In this document: positions 12,901-24,900 of the stretch, piece after piece
Position numbering within the stretch: position 1 is the first letter of the stretch
How the letters are laid out: each line of letters opens with the position of its first letter
From: Capsicum annuum
Lineage: Eukaryota > Streptophyta > Magnoliopsida > Solanales > Solanaceae
Reading direction: 5' to 3'
DNA: 64,000 nt
Assembly (NCBI RefSeq): GCF_002878395.1
Contig: NC_061122.1
Span: 78,569,454-78,633,453, forward strand
Program-made: the position numbers and the translations under genes
Notes under the pieces: generated by a model
The model's database searches: none
What the model saw: only the letters and a program-made list of their open reading frames with translations
What the model was told of the DNA's origin: nothing

Positions 12901-15900
12901 CGTCCTCCACCAACACTCTACCGTCCTCCCCCTTAATGCACCTCACCTGATCGAGGTCACGACCCTTCCTCTCCCTAGCCTTGGCGAGTCTAAACAACTT
13001 TTTCTCCCCTCCTTTCCCCTGTAACCCTGTATACAAGCTCTCAAAAGCGGTCGTCTTAGCTGCCGTGACTGCTGACTTCGCCTCCTTCCTCGCTAGCTTG
13101 TACTCTTTCCTGTTTACCCGCTTCTCTTCTTCGTCCTTACTTTCCACCAACTTAGCATACGCCCCTTTCTTGGTCCCCACTTTCTTCTCCACCTCTTCAT
13201 TCCACCACCAATCCCCCTGATGGTGCCCGGCCCGGCCCCTAGAAACACCCAACACCACACTTGCATTCTCCCTGATGCACCTTGCCGCCGTCCCACATAC
13301 TATCCACGTCCCCCCTACACTCCCACACCCCCATTCCCGCCAACCTCTCCCCTATCTCCCACGCATTCACTGGCGTCAGGCCGCCCCACTTAATTCTCGG
13401 TCTACACTCCTTACTCCTCCTCTTTCTATCCTTCTTTAAACCCAAATCCATAACCAAGAGCCTATGCTGGGTCGAAAGATTCTCACTCGGGATGACTTTA
13501 CAGTCCTTACACAACGCCCTATCCCCTTTCCTAAGCAACAAAAAGTCAATCTGAGTCCTGGCTATCGCGCTTCGAAAGGTGATCAGGTGCTCGTCCTTCT
13601 TCGGGAAGCCCGAGTTCACCACCACCAGCCCAAAGGCCCTCGCAAACTCCAATAGGGTCGCCCCCTCTTCATTTCTCTCCCCAAAATCAAAACCACCATG
13701 CACATCACCAAAGCCTCCCGATAGCGCCCCGATGTGCCCGTTGAAATCCCCTGCTACAACAATCTTCTCCGAACTAGGCACGCCTCTCACCACCTCTTCC
13801 AAAGCCTCCCAAAACCGCATCTTCTCCTCCCCCTCAGATCCCACTTGCGGCGCATAAGCACTACACACGTTCAGGGTAAACCCCCGAATGACCAACTTAA
13901 TAGTCATCAACCTATCGTTGATCCTCTTCACCTCCACTACCTGACCTCTAAGCTCTTCATCTAATAAGATGCCAACTCCATTCCTACGCCTCTCGCTCCC
14001 AGAGTACCACAGCTTGTAACCATCCACATCCCTAGCCTTAGACCCTACCCACTTGGTCTCTTGGACACACGCAATGTTGATCCTCTTCTTCCTAAGAATC
14101 TTCACAAGCTCTATGGACTTACCTTGAAGGGTCCCTATATTCCAAGACCCAACCCTCAACCTACCGTCACTCTCCACACGCCCTCCACTACCCCACCCCC
14201 CACCCACCCCCGCGGCCAAACCTTGGCCTCCCTCCCACTCCCGCCCTCTCCTCATCCCCCGCCCACACCAAGGCCCCACGCCCCAACCCCCTCGGACATG
14301 ACCCTATCCCCCCATTACCGCCCACAGCCACAACTACACGAAAGTATAGGAAAATATAAAGATATAATCTCTCAAAAGTTGTTGTCTTAGCCGCATACAA
14401 TCTCTCAAAAGTTGTTGTCTTAGCCGTCGTAACCGCTAACTTAACCTCTCTTCTAGCTACCTTATACTCCTCATCATCATCCTTGCTCTCAACCAACTTA
14501 GCATAAGCCAACTTCTTAGACTCCACCTTCCTCTTAACCATTTCGTTCCACCACCAGTCCTCTCGATGCTTGCCAGATTGACCTTTCGAGACACCAACAC
14601 ATCTCTAGCGGTCTCCCTAATGCAACTGGCAGTCGTCTCCCATATACTATCCACATCCCCTCTACTTCCCCAAGCCCCCCTACTCTTCAACTTCTCCCCC
14701 ATCTTCAAAGCACTAGCCAAAGTCAAGCTACCCCACTTAATCCTGGACCGAGCCTCCATACTCCTTTTTTTTCTGCCTTTATTTACCAAGTCCATCACCA
14801 ACAACCTATGTTGAGTCGAAAGATTCTCGCTAGGTATGAATTTACAGTCTTTACATAGCGTTCTATCACCCTTCCTAAGGAGCAAAAAGTCTATATAAGT
14901 CTTGGCCACTAAACTACAACAACAACAAACCCAATATATTCCCACCAAGTGGGGTCTAGGGAGGGTAGAGTGTATGCAGTCCATACCACTACCTCTAAAG
15001 AAGTAGAGAGGCTGTTTTCAATAGACCCCCGGCTCAAGACACGGGACAATATACAAAAACATCCAAAGTATGAAACATGATAGAACTAACATAGATACGA
15101 CATCCACAAAAATAATGTACATTACCAAACAAAAGAAACCAAAGCCCCCCTAACTACTGACTACGATTCATCCACCCACCTTATCTCTCTATCCTAATGT
15201 TTTTCCTCCAAACCTTCCTATCCAGGGTCATATTCATGTCATGTCTAATCACTTCTCTCCAGTATTTCTTCGGTCTACCCCTACTCCGCTTGAAACCATC
15301 GAACGTCAGCCTCTCACACCTGCGAACTGGGGCATCCGTGCCCCTCCTCAGCACATGACCAAATCATCTCAACCTCATTTCCCGTATTTTTTCCTCCACC
15401 GATACCACTCCCACCTTCTCCCGAATAATCTCATTCCTAACCTTGTTAGCCATTGTAAGACCACACATCCAACGCAATATCCTCATTTCCACCACCTTCA
15501 ACTTTTGGATATAAGAATTCTTAACTGGCCAACACTCCGCTCCATACAACAAAGTCGGCCGAACTGCAACTCTATCAAATTTGCCTTTAAGCTTAGGACG
15601 CCCTTCTTATCGCATAAAATTCCCGAAGCGAGCCTCCATTTCATCCAACCTGCCCCAATACGGTGAGAGACATCCTCATCTATCTCTCCCTTCCCCTGAA
15701 TCGCAGACCCAAGATACTTAAAACTATCCCTCTTGCAAACTGCCTGAGAGTCCAACTTCACTAGCACCTCCTCATCTTGCCTTGAGTCACAAAACTTGCA
15801 CTCCAAATACTCTGTCTTGGTCCTACTCAATCTGAAACCTTTAGACTCCAGGGTTTGTCTCCAAACCTCCAGCTTATCATTAACACCTTGCCGCGACTCA

Positions 15901-18900
15901 TCAATCAAAACTACATCATCCGCAAAAAGCATACACCAAGGCACCTCGCCTTGTATACTACGCGTTAACACATCCAGCACCACGACAAATAAAAACGGAC
16001 TTAAGAGTCTATCCATGGTGCAACCCTATCAAGACCGAAAAATGCTCAGAATCTCCTCCCACCGTCCTGACTCGAGTCTTCGCCCCCTCAAACATATCCT
16101 TAATCGCTCTGATGTATAAGTCACAGGGACCCCTCGCCTCCAAGCATCTCCAAAGAACCTCCCTAGGACCTTGTCATACGCCTTTTCCAACTCAATAAAC
16201 ACCATGTGAAGATTCCTCTTTCTCTCTCTATACTGCTCTACCAGTCTCCGCACAAGGTGAATTGCCTCAGTTGTCGAGCGACCAGGCATAAATCCAAATT
16301 GATTCTCCGAAATAGACACAATCTTCCTCAACCTCCGCTCCACCACCCTCTCCCAAATCTTCATCGTGTGACTCAACAACTTAATACCCCGATAGTTATT
16401 GCAACTCTGAATGTCACCCTTGTTCTTATATAGTGGAATTATCGTGCTCCATCTCCACGCCTCAGGCATCTTCGCAGACTTGAAAATGTTGTTAAACAGG
16501 TTGGTCAACCACCTCAACCCTGCCCCGCTAGAAAACTTTCAAAAATCAATCGGAATCTCGTCGGGTCCTATCGCCTTGCCCTTCACATCTTGCAAATAGC
16601 CTCCCTGACCTCCTCGACTTCAAAACGCCGACAATATCCGAAATCACGACACTCCCTGGTGTGCTCCAACTCCCCTAACACAACACCTCTATCCCCCTCA
16701 TCATTCAAGAGCTTATGAAAATACGACTGCTATCTTTTCTTAATGAGGGCGTCCTCCACCAAAACTCTGCCATCCTCCCCCTTAATGCACTTCACTTGAT
16801 CCAGATCCCAACCCTTCCGCTCCCTAGCCTTGGCAAGCCTAACGACCATTTTTCCCCACCTTTCTCCTCTAACTCTTTATACAAACTCTCAAAAGTTGTC
16901 TTAGCAGCTGTAACAGCTAACTTAGCTACCTTCTTAGCTAACTTATACTCCTCCCAGCTCACTCGCTTCTCCTCTTCATCCTTACTCTCCACCAACTTAC
17001 CATAGGTTCTCCAGCCCCTTGAGACACCCAACACCTCTCTAGCACTCTCTGATACATCCCGCAGTCCTATCCCACATATTATCCACGTCCCCCTACCCTC
17101 CCCAACCCCCATCCCCTCTAACTTCGCCCCTATTTCCACGGCACTAACTGGAGTCAGGCCACCCCACCTAACTCTAAGTCGACCCTCCCCACCCCGTCTC
17201 TTCATGCCCTTCTTGATAACCAAGTCCATCACCAGAAGTCTATGCTGGGTCGCAAGAATCTCACCCAGGATTACCTTACACATTGCTCTATCCTCCTTCC
17301 TAAGCAACAAAAAGTCAATCCGAGTCTTGACTAGCCTACTACGAAAAGTAACCAGATGTTCCTCCTACTTCGGAAAGCTAGAATTCACTACCACTAACCC
17401 AAAGGCCCTCGCAAAATCTAAAAGAGCAGCTCCCTCAACATTCCTATCCCCGAACCCGAAGCCTCCATGTACATCATCATAACCCATAGGCAGAGACCTG
17501 ATGTGCCCATTAAAATCCCCTCCTATGAAAATCATTTCTGAACTAGGCACGCATCTTACCACCTCGTCCAAAACCTCCCAAAATCTCTTCTTCTCCTCCT
17601 CGTCCAGGCCTGCCTGTGGCACATATGAACTACATATGTTCAAAGAAGACCCCCCAAGGATCAACTTGATAGTCATCACCCTATCACTAACCCTTTTAAC
17701 CTCTACTACCTGCCCCTAAGCTCCTCGTCCACTAAGATACCTACGTCATTCCTACGCCTCTCACTACCAGAGTACCACAACTTGTATCTATCTACATCTC
17801 TAGCCTTGGAACCTACCCACTTCTCCTAAACACACGCAATATTGATCCTTCTCTTCCTAAGAATCATTACCAATTCTATCGACTTACCCTAAAGGGTCCC
17901 TATGTTCCACGACCCTACCCTTAACCTATCATCTCACTTATCCCCTCCCTTAATACCTCGCACTCCGCATCTCAAACCTATCCCAACACCGAACCCCGAC
18001 CCCACCACCAGTCCCCCAAGACATAACCCTACTCCACCATTAACCACCCAAGCCACTACTCGACGAAAAGTACAAAGAAGGCAAAAAAACAGCTGTAACT
18101 ATTAAAGGCAAACGCAAAGCACACAATGCAACCAAATTTCAAGAACAGCAGATGCTAGAAATAACCAATGAAGATAACCACACAGCCTAGAAATAACCAG
18201 ACAGAACGCAACAAAATAGCCCACGCAAAATATAAACAATGAAGATAACGGAAAAGGCGTGATACAAGAAAGTGCGATAAAATAAAGTTCTGAGGTTAGA
18301 AGTCACCAGGGTACGTGGATCAAGTATTCAGCTCCTACTTGCTACGCTGAAATCCGGCAAATTAGGGTGAAATTGGTCGCCAGAATGTCACCGGAAGGTC
18401 GCCGGGTCAGATCTGGTCTGAGGGTCAAGATCTGCTTCCTTCTCGTCTATACTTCTATTCTTGTCTCTTTTTTTTAATTATTTGCTCCGATTCTATCCCG
18501 TCGCCGGCGCCGCTTACCCGTCTCGGAGTGGAAACAGTGGAAACCCACGTGCCGTCAAGAGAGTGAACCAGCTTTAAGGAAAGAGGGAGGGGGAGAGAGA
18601 GAAACGAGGGGAAAGAGAGACGGTATCTTACTTACCTGTCGTCGGTGATGTTATTACACCGACATCTGCTTCGCCGGAGAGAGAAAGACGTTAGGGAAAA
18701 ATGGCAAACTAAAGCCGAAAGAAATTGATTACTGAAAGCATGCTTCTTGGAGAAATTTTCTCATACACTTAGACATCAAAGAAGACAGTAAACTACGAAA
18801 CATAATAAGGTGTTCCTCCTTCTTCGGAAAGCTCGAATTCGTTATCCACCATCCAAAAGCCCTAGAAAATCCAAAAGAGAAGCTTGTCCTTCATTCCTCT

Positions 18901-21900
18901 CCCCAAAACCAAAACCGTCATGCACATAATAATATAGGGAATTTTTGTAAATAAAAAAAATGGGGTCATTTCTAACAATAAAACTTGTTTTCACTTTTCC
19001 AAAAACAATTTGGAATTCAATTTGAAATTCTCATGGTCAAACACCCACATTTTCACTAAAGTGAAATAATTTTCGAAAAAAAGTAAAAAATTCTTATGAC
19101 CAAACGGGTGGTAAGAAACAAAGAGACATTATCTCCACATGTTAAAGGAGCAGTCCTATCAAAATAGAAGAGTAAATAATGCCTCATATTTGACTTTCCC
19201 AAATGAAATCACTTCATGAGTTAAGACCGCCAAAAAGAAGAGTTATTATTTGGGTAGCAGCTTCCTAGCCATCAGCATTTTTCTCCAATAACGTAGAAGG
19301 CAAGAAGTACCTGTGGATATTAAACATGGGGCTACGACAAGTCAGCAAATTCAATCCAATCTCTTTCTACTTTTAAAACTAGGTTACAGAAATTGGCAGC
19401 CATTGGCGTGATTAGATGCCAAAATAAGTATACCAAGATTGTTTTATGTTTTTCATCTTCGCATCATGTTGTGAGCTTGCAATAATTAAAAACATTGTAA
19501 AGATTTTTAGTTTTATTCTTCTCTATTTCCTGGCCATAGTTGTGGATCCATTTCTTCAACTTTATACTTCCTTGAGCATCCTTTTTGTTTAATATCAGAA
19601 ATGATATTTATGTAACCGTAGATACTAAATACAACTATATTATTCCTTTGAAGTGGTAAAGTAAGAAGCCAATTTTCAGTCATTCATTTATTTTGGGAAA
19701 CTATACATCCAATGGTCAACCTAATTCTAATTCATTCCCCGTCCCAAAGAAAGAAAAAGGTTAACATTAAGTCTCTCCCAGCATTCTCTTTTTGCTGGTA
19801 TATCAATAAAACTTAATTCTTTACCTACCAACAAAGTTAAAATTAAGCATGGAAAATTCGAACTGGCAACCAGCCCACCACGCAAAACTGTACCTCACTC
19901 TCTTCGATTCGTTGCTCAAATAACCAAGTAGCAACATGAGACTATGAGCGCATTGGCATTTATACCTCTCCCCTCAACAGGGAAAAAAAATCAAGCACCC
20001 CTTCTATCAAACTATTTCTCACCAAACTTAAGATACAAAAAATCAAGCACCCCTTATATCTAACTATTTCTCACCAAACTTAAAATACAAAAGTATAACT
20101 ACAGGACTCTTTGTCATCTATACGATGCAGTCAAAGATTGAAGCAAGGGTCACTTCATCCAGGATACCTACCCCTTTATCCGGACAATGTAACCAAAGAG
20201 ACGTCCTGGCATGTCAATAAGGTATCTAGATAAGAATTTGTAACTGCAAAATAAAGACTCTAACGAAAAAACTAAAATAGAACAACTGATTATGGACGAA
20301 AGACACTGTAACACAGAACAACTATAGAACATTTCAACATCTCATGCCATTTTATGTGGGTAGAGATTAACACCCAACCAAAAGCAAGATCAAAGATTTA
20401 GCAGAAGCAGGAAAGAGAAGAGGAAAACATAAGAAGAAGACAAGTTATCACAATGCCAGGAATGAATAATTGAATTAATGGACCACTTGGCTTAGACTTG
20501 TAGCTTAGTGGTTGCAATTCAATCTGGAATGAGTAAGATTTTAATCCCACTGAAAGCTATCCTCTTCTACTTCCCTTTCCCGTTATTCACATGTCCAAGC
20601 CCACCCCCACCCGAGAAAAAAGAATAGAAAAACCAAGAGCAACGGACCACTAAATTCAGTGCCCAATTATTACCAACTTCCACCTCTCCTCTTCAATCTC
20701 TTGATTTGGATCACCATCACCAAATACAAAGGAGAAAACCTGCAAATTTAGAAACTGTTAGTCATGAAAGACTTGGACGCAATTATAAACTATCTACTCC
20801 AATTCCTTTTACCACATACAGATTCAATGAAGTTCATCCCACCACTTTCTTTGTGAACTCGTCGTCTCCTATAGTAGTATGGATCCCAATACCTAAAAGA
20901 ATTAACTTGATTAGAAAGGTGCCCAGGCTTTCATGAAGCTTTTAGCCATTGTACATAATATTTCAAAATGGAAAAATCACCCTAAGGTTCTCCCATATAT
21001 AGGTCATGCTAAAGTTACTCCACTGGACATGTATCACGGTTGCTAGGTTAGAACATTAAAATGTGAGAAATAAAGTAGTATTATTTCCAGAAACAGAAGC
21101 AGTAATAGTTCTTGCATGTAATACCTGCAAGCAAAAAATAATATTTTTACTGTACTAGGTTAGCTGTAATAGTCACTAATAAATCAGGAAAAGGAGAGGA
21201 CAAAACCAAACATCTTGGTGCTACTATCTTTCATTTTTCAAATAAATAAAGTTACTTTATTTAGATTAACTAAAATGATCAAGCTCAAATAAGTATCTTC
21301 TTCCCTTTTTAAACTGCTTAGGTTTGGGAATAAAAAGAATACTGGGGAGGTGAAACGCCATTCAAGCAGATACTAATAGTCTATTTGGCCAAACTTATAT
21401 AAAATCAAATTATTTTGAGAAGTGCTTATTTCAAAAGCACTTTTGGTGAGAAGAAGTTTGTGTTTGGCCAAAAATTCAAAAAACACTTTTGAGATTGGTC
21501 AAGCTGTTTAAAAGTGCTTTTAAGTGTTTTTTTTCAAAAGTGCTTTTCAAGTAAGTGTTTTTAGGTTTTATTTGACTTCCGAAAACCAACTTCTGTTACT
21601 CCCTAGAAACACTTATTTTCTCTCAAAAGCTTGGCCAAACACCTCACTATTTAAAAATAAATACTTCTAAGAAAAAATAAGCCCTTTCGGGGAAAAAATA
21701 AGTTTGGCCAAACAGGCTATATGAAACCAACAAGGAAATGGCACAAGAACGTGTTGCAACACAACCACTGACAGCTAGTTGTTCCTAGTTCTTCCCTTTG
21801 CTTGCCTTGAGAAGGCCAACGTGCAGGGGCTGGACTCAGGAAATTCGCAACACAGTAACATGCTTCTAAAGACTAGTGGATTTACAACAACAACAATATA

Positions 21901-24900
21901 CCTAGTGTATTCCCACAAAGTAGAGTTTGGGGAGGGTAAAGTGTACGCAGTCCATACCACTACCTCAGATGACGGCTCAGGACAGCTCAGGACAAATAAC
22001 AATATAACAAACAAAACCCATAAAAGCAAACAACAAAGGATATCGCACCGCTAGAAAATAAAGGAAACAAGACACCCACAAGGTAATACTATAAAATATC
22101 TATTCAAAAGACGAGTAGATTTGATTTTCAAAATTAAAAATTAAGTAGGAACTCTACCAGAGCACGCTGTCAGAGAAGGTTATGTATTACAAAATTGCAG
22201 TTGATCTGTATCTTAATTCTTAGGTGCATCTTTAACATCCACTTGTTGGAGCAAGAAAAACTATATCTTAATATTTTTGTGAAAATAGAGGCCACCAACA
22301 CCCCTAATAAAACCCCGTCGAGAGTCGGTAAAATATTTTGTTGTACTGCTAGGACAAACCACAAAGCAGCGAAACAAGCCTAACCACTTTTTGTCATATC
22401 TCAAAAAAGAAAAAAACTAGCCTCCAAATAATGGTGCAATCTTTAGGTAGACCATGACGAATGCTGCAGCAAACACCAAAAAATTGCATACCCCCCCACC
22501 CCCCGAAAAAAAAAACCAACACAAACACAAGTTGTCTATCCACAATATAACCTTTTCTTTAGAATGGTAACAATTTTATATATATATATATAAAAGGTGC
22601 ACTAAACAAATTGTGGAGCCACAAAATATACACGGAACCAGAATAAAACAAAAGTTCCTGGATGTGTGTCATCTTACAAATAATCTAGGACATCACAGAT
22701 GTTAGAATATGAGTAGGAATAGGAATGCTATATAGAATTCTACTTGAAAAAGGATTGTAATGTCAGTGTCCTAGTTGGAAAAGGAGTCTAATGTAGTGTC
22801 TATAAATAGGATCTCAATGTAATAATTTAGAGACAACAATACAATAATATTTTTCTCCTATATTTCTCACATGGTATCAGAGAATTGGTGAGAAAAGTAT
22901 CTTTGTGCAGCATTCCAGCGAAATCAGCCGCCACTGCAAATTTTCAAATGACCTTGTCAATCAGTTCTTTATTTTCCGAAAACCAGCCCACCACCAAGTT
23001 CGGAACTTTCCGGCGACAAAACCACAGTCACCGGAAACAAGTACTATACGCGTCCTCACGCGCCGCCAGAAGCAGATATTCGGTAAGCGCATCAGATCCA
23101 CGCAACGATGCGTGAGCAGTTTCCGACCACTTTTTCCGGCAAGTTCTCTTTCCAGTAGGGTCGCCTCTTTAATCCGAGGCTGCCCATGTAGTTACTTCTT
23201 GATTCCAATCAAGGTCCGACAATCAGATCTAATTTCCCAACGACGGGGCACTTTATTGGTACCTTATATCGGTTGATGTCACATTCTTTGAATCTCAACC
23301 GTACTTTACTATCTTCTTCTGATCCTGATCATCCTAACGTTTTTGAGGTCTTACCTATATTGACTTTTAAGGATCCTACTGTTACTTCTACATCTCCATC
23401 CAAAGTGCCTCAACTCCTGACTTATCATCGTCATCCACGTACGGCATGGGCCCATATGATTCCCATCCTACACCCGACCATGCACCTACTACAGACTTAT
23501 CTCCTCCGATTTCACTTTGAAAAAGTATACGGTCCACTCGTAATACTAATCCTGATTATACCCTTTTAAGTAATCATCGTCTATCATCACCTCACTTTGC
23601 CTTTATACCATTCTTATCCACCATCTTCATCCGCAAGTCCACAAAAGAAGCACTTTCTCATACAGGATCGCGACAGGCCATGATTGACAAGATGATTGCT
23701 TAACATATGATGGGTACTTGGGAGCTTGTTCCTCTCCCAAGTAAATCAATTATTGGTTGTCGTTGGGTATATGCAGTGAAAGTTGGTTCAGACGGCCAAA
23801 ATGATCGACTTAATGCACGCCTTGTTGACATGGGGTACACCCAGATATTTGGGCTTGATTATAATGATACCTTCTCTCCCATAGCTAAAATAGAATTTGT
23901 TCGTCTTTTGTTATTCATGGTTGTTGTTCGACACTGGCCTCTTTTTCAGTTGGATATTAAGAATGTTTTTCTCCCTGGTGACCTTGAGGAGGAAGTTTAT
24001 ATGGAGCAACCACCTAGTTTTGTTACTCAGGCAGCGTTTAATCTGGTGTGTCAATTGCATCGGTCACTTTATAGCCTAAAACAATCTCCTCGAGCCTGGC
24101 TTGGAAAGTTCAACACAGTAATTCATAAGTTTGGCGTGATTCGTAGCGAGGCAGATCACTCTGTATTTTATCGACATTCTGCACCAAATCTATGTATTTA
24201 TTTGGTGGTTTACATTGATGATATCGTCATTACCGGCAATGATCGAGATGGTATCATTAATTTGAAGAAATACCTCTTTCAGTATTTCCAAACTAAAGAC
24301 CTTAGCAGACTGAAGTACTTTTTAGGTAGTGAAGTTGCTTAGTCAAGATCAGCTATTGTTATTTCGCAACGCAGGTATGCCTTAAGACATTCTCGTGGAG
24401 ACAGGAATGATAGGATGTAAACCTATTGACACTCTTATGAATCCTAATACTAAACTCATGTCAGGACAGGGGAGCCACTCAATGATCCTGGAAAATACAG
24501 GCATCTAGTAGGTAAGTTGAATTATCTCACAGTGACCAGACCTGACATTTCCTATCCTACGAGTGTTGTAAGTCGGTTTATGGGTTCTCCCTGTGATAGA
24601 CGTTAGGATGTGGTTCTTCGCATTGTGTGATATATTAAGTCAGCTCCAGGTAAAGGACTACTGTTCGAGGATTGAGGTCATGAGCAAATCATTGGATATA
24701 CAAACACTGATTGGCAAGATCATTTTGTGATAGACGTACTTCATCTTGATATTGTGTTTTAGTAGGAGGTAATTTGGTGTCCTCAAAGAGTAAGAAACAG
24801 ACTGTAGTTGCTCGATCTAGTGCAAATGCAGAATATTAAGCAATGGTGATAGCCACCTGTGAGCTAATTTGGATTAAACAGTTGTCAAGAGAGTTAAAAT

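Larger units (their letters stand above)
10262..18935 (-). mobile_element. RTE LINE copy 1 (outer), in three pieces
   Basis: Pieces are 10262-11054 (RT domain front: [24 protein letters not shown]), 14368-14909 (endonuclease C-terminus [13 protein letters not shown] and linker) and 18797-18935 (further endonuclease). They are consecutive parts of one element when the inserted RTE copies at 11055-14367 and 14918-18788 are removed. It is truncated at both ends: the 3' half of RT and the endonuclease start are missing. Confidence 0.8.
9556..19111. mobile_element. MITE inside the 5' LTR, itself split by a 9.3-kb block
   Basis: Left arm from 9556 reads GTGTGTGGCCATGAAAACT; right arm read inward from 19111 gives CCGTTTGGTCATAAGAA, a fair inverted match. 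The target TAA(G) appears on both sides. Arms are about 9556-9640 and 18940-19111; between them lie the mitochondrial-like segment and the RTE nest. Confidence 0.55.
7735..19161 (-). mobile_element. Non-autonomous Ty3/gypsy element, blown up by nested insertions
   Basis: Two related LTRs are present: 7735-8122 (3' LTR) and 9268-9555 plus 19112-19161 (5' LTR, split). The 5-bp duplication AAATA stands at 7730-7734 and 19162-19166, proving that the two LTR pieces more than 9.5 kb apart belong together. Next to the 5' LTR is a primer-binding site complementary to initiator tRNA-Met (9255-9266). The internal part is only about 1.1 kb and holds a gag remnant; protease, RT and integrase are absent. 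Confidence 0.85.

Noticed and set aside
11431..14390. Long plus-strand ORFs (for example 11727-12095, 11803-12240, 14061-14390)
   Set aside because: They are antisense to the RTE endonuclease-RT frame, rich in Pro/Ser/Thr from the reversed GC-rich codons, and match nothing.
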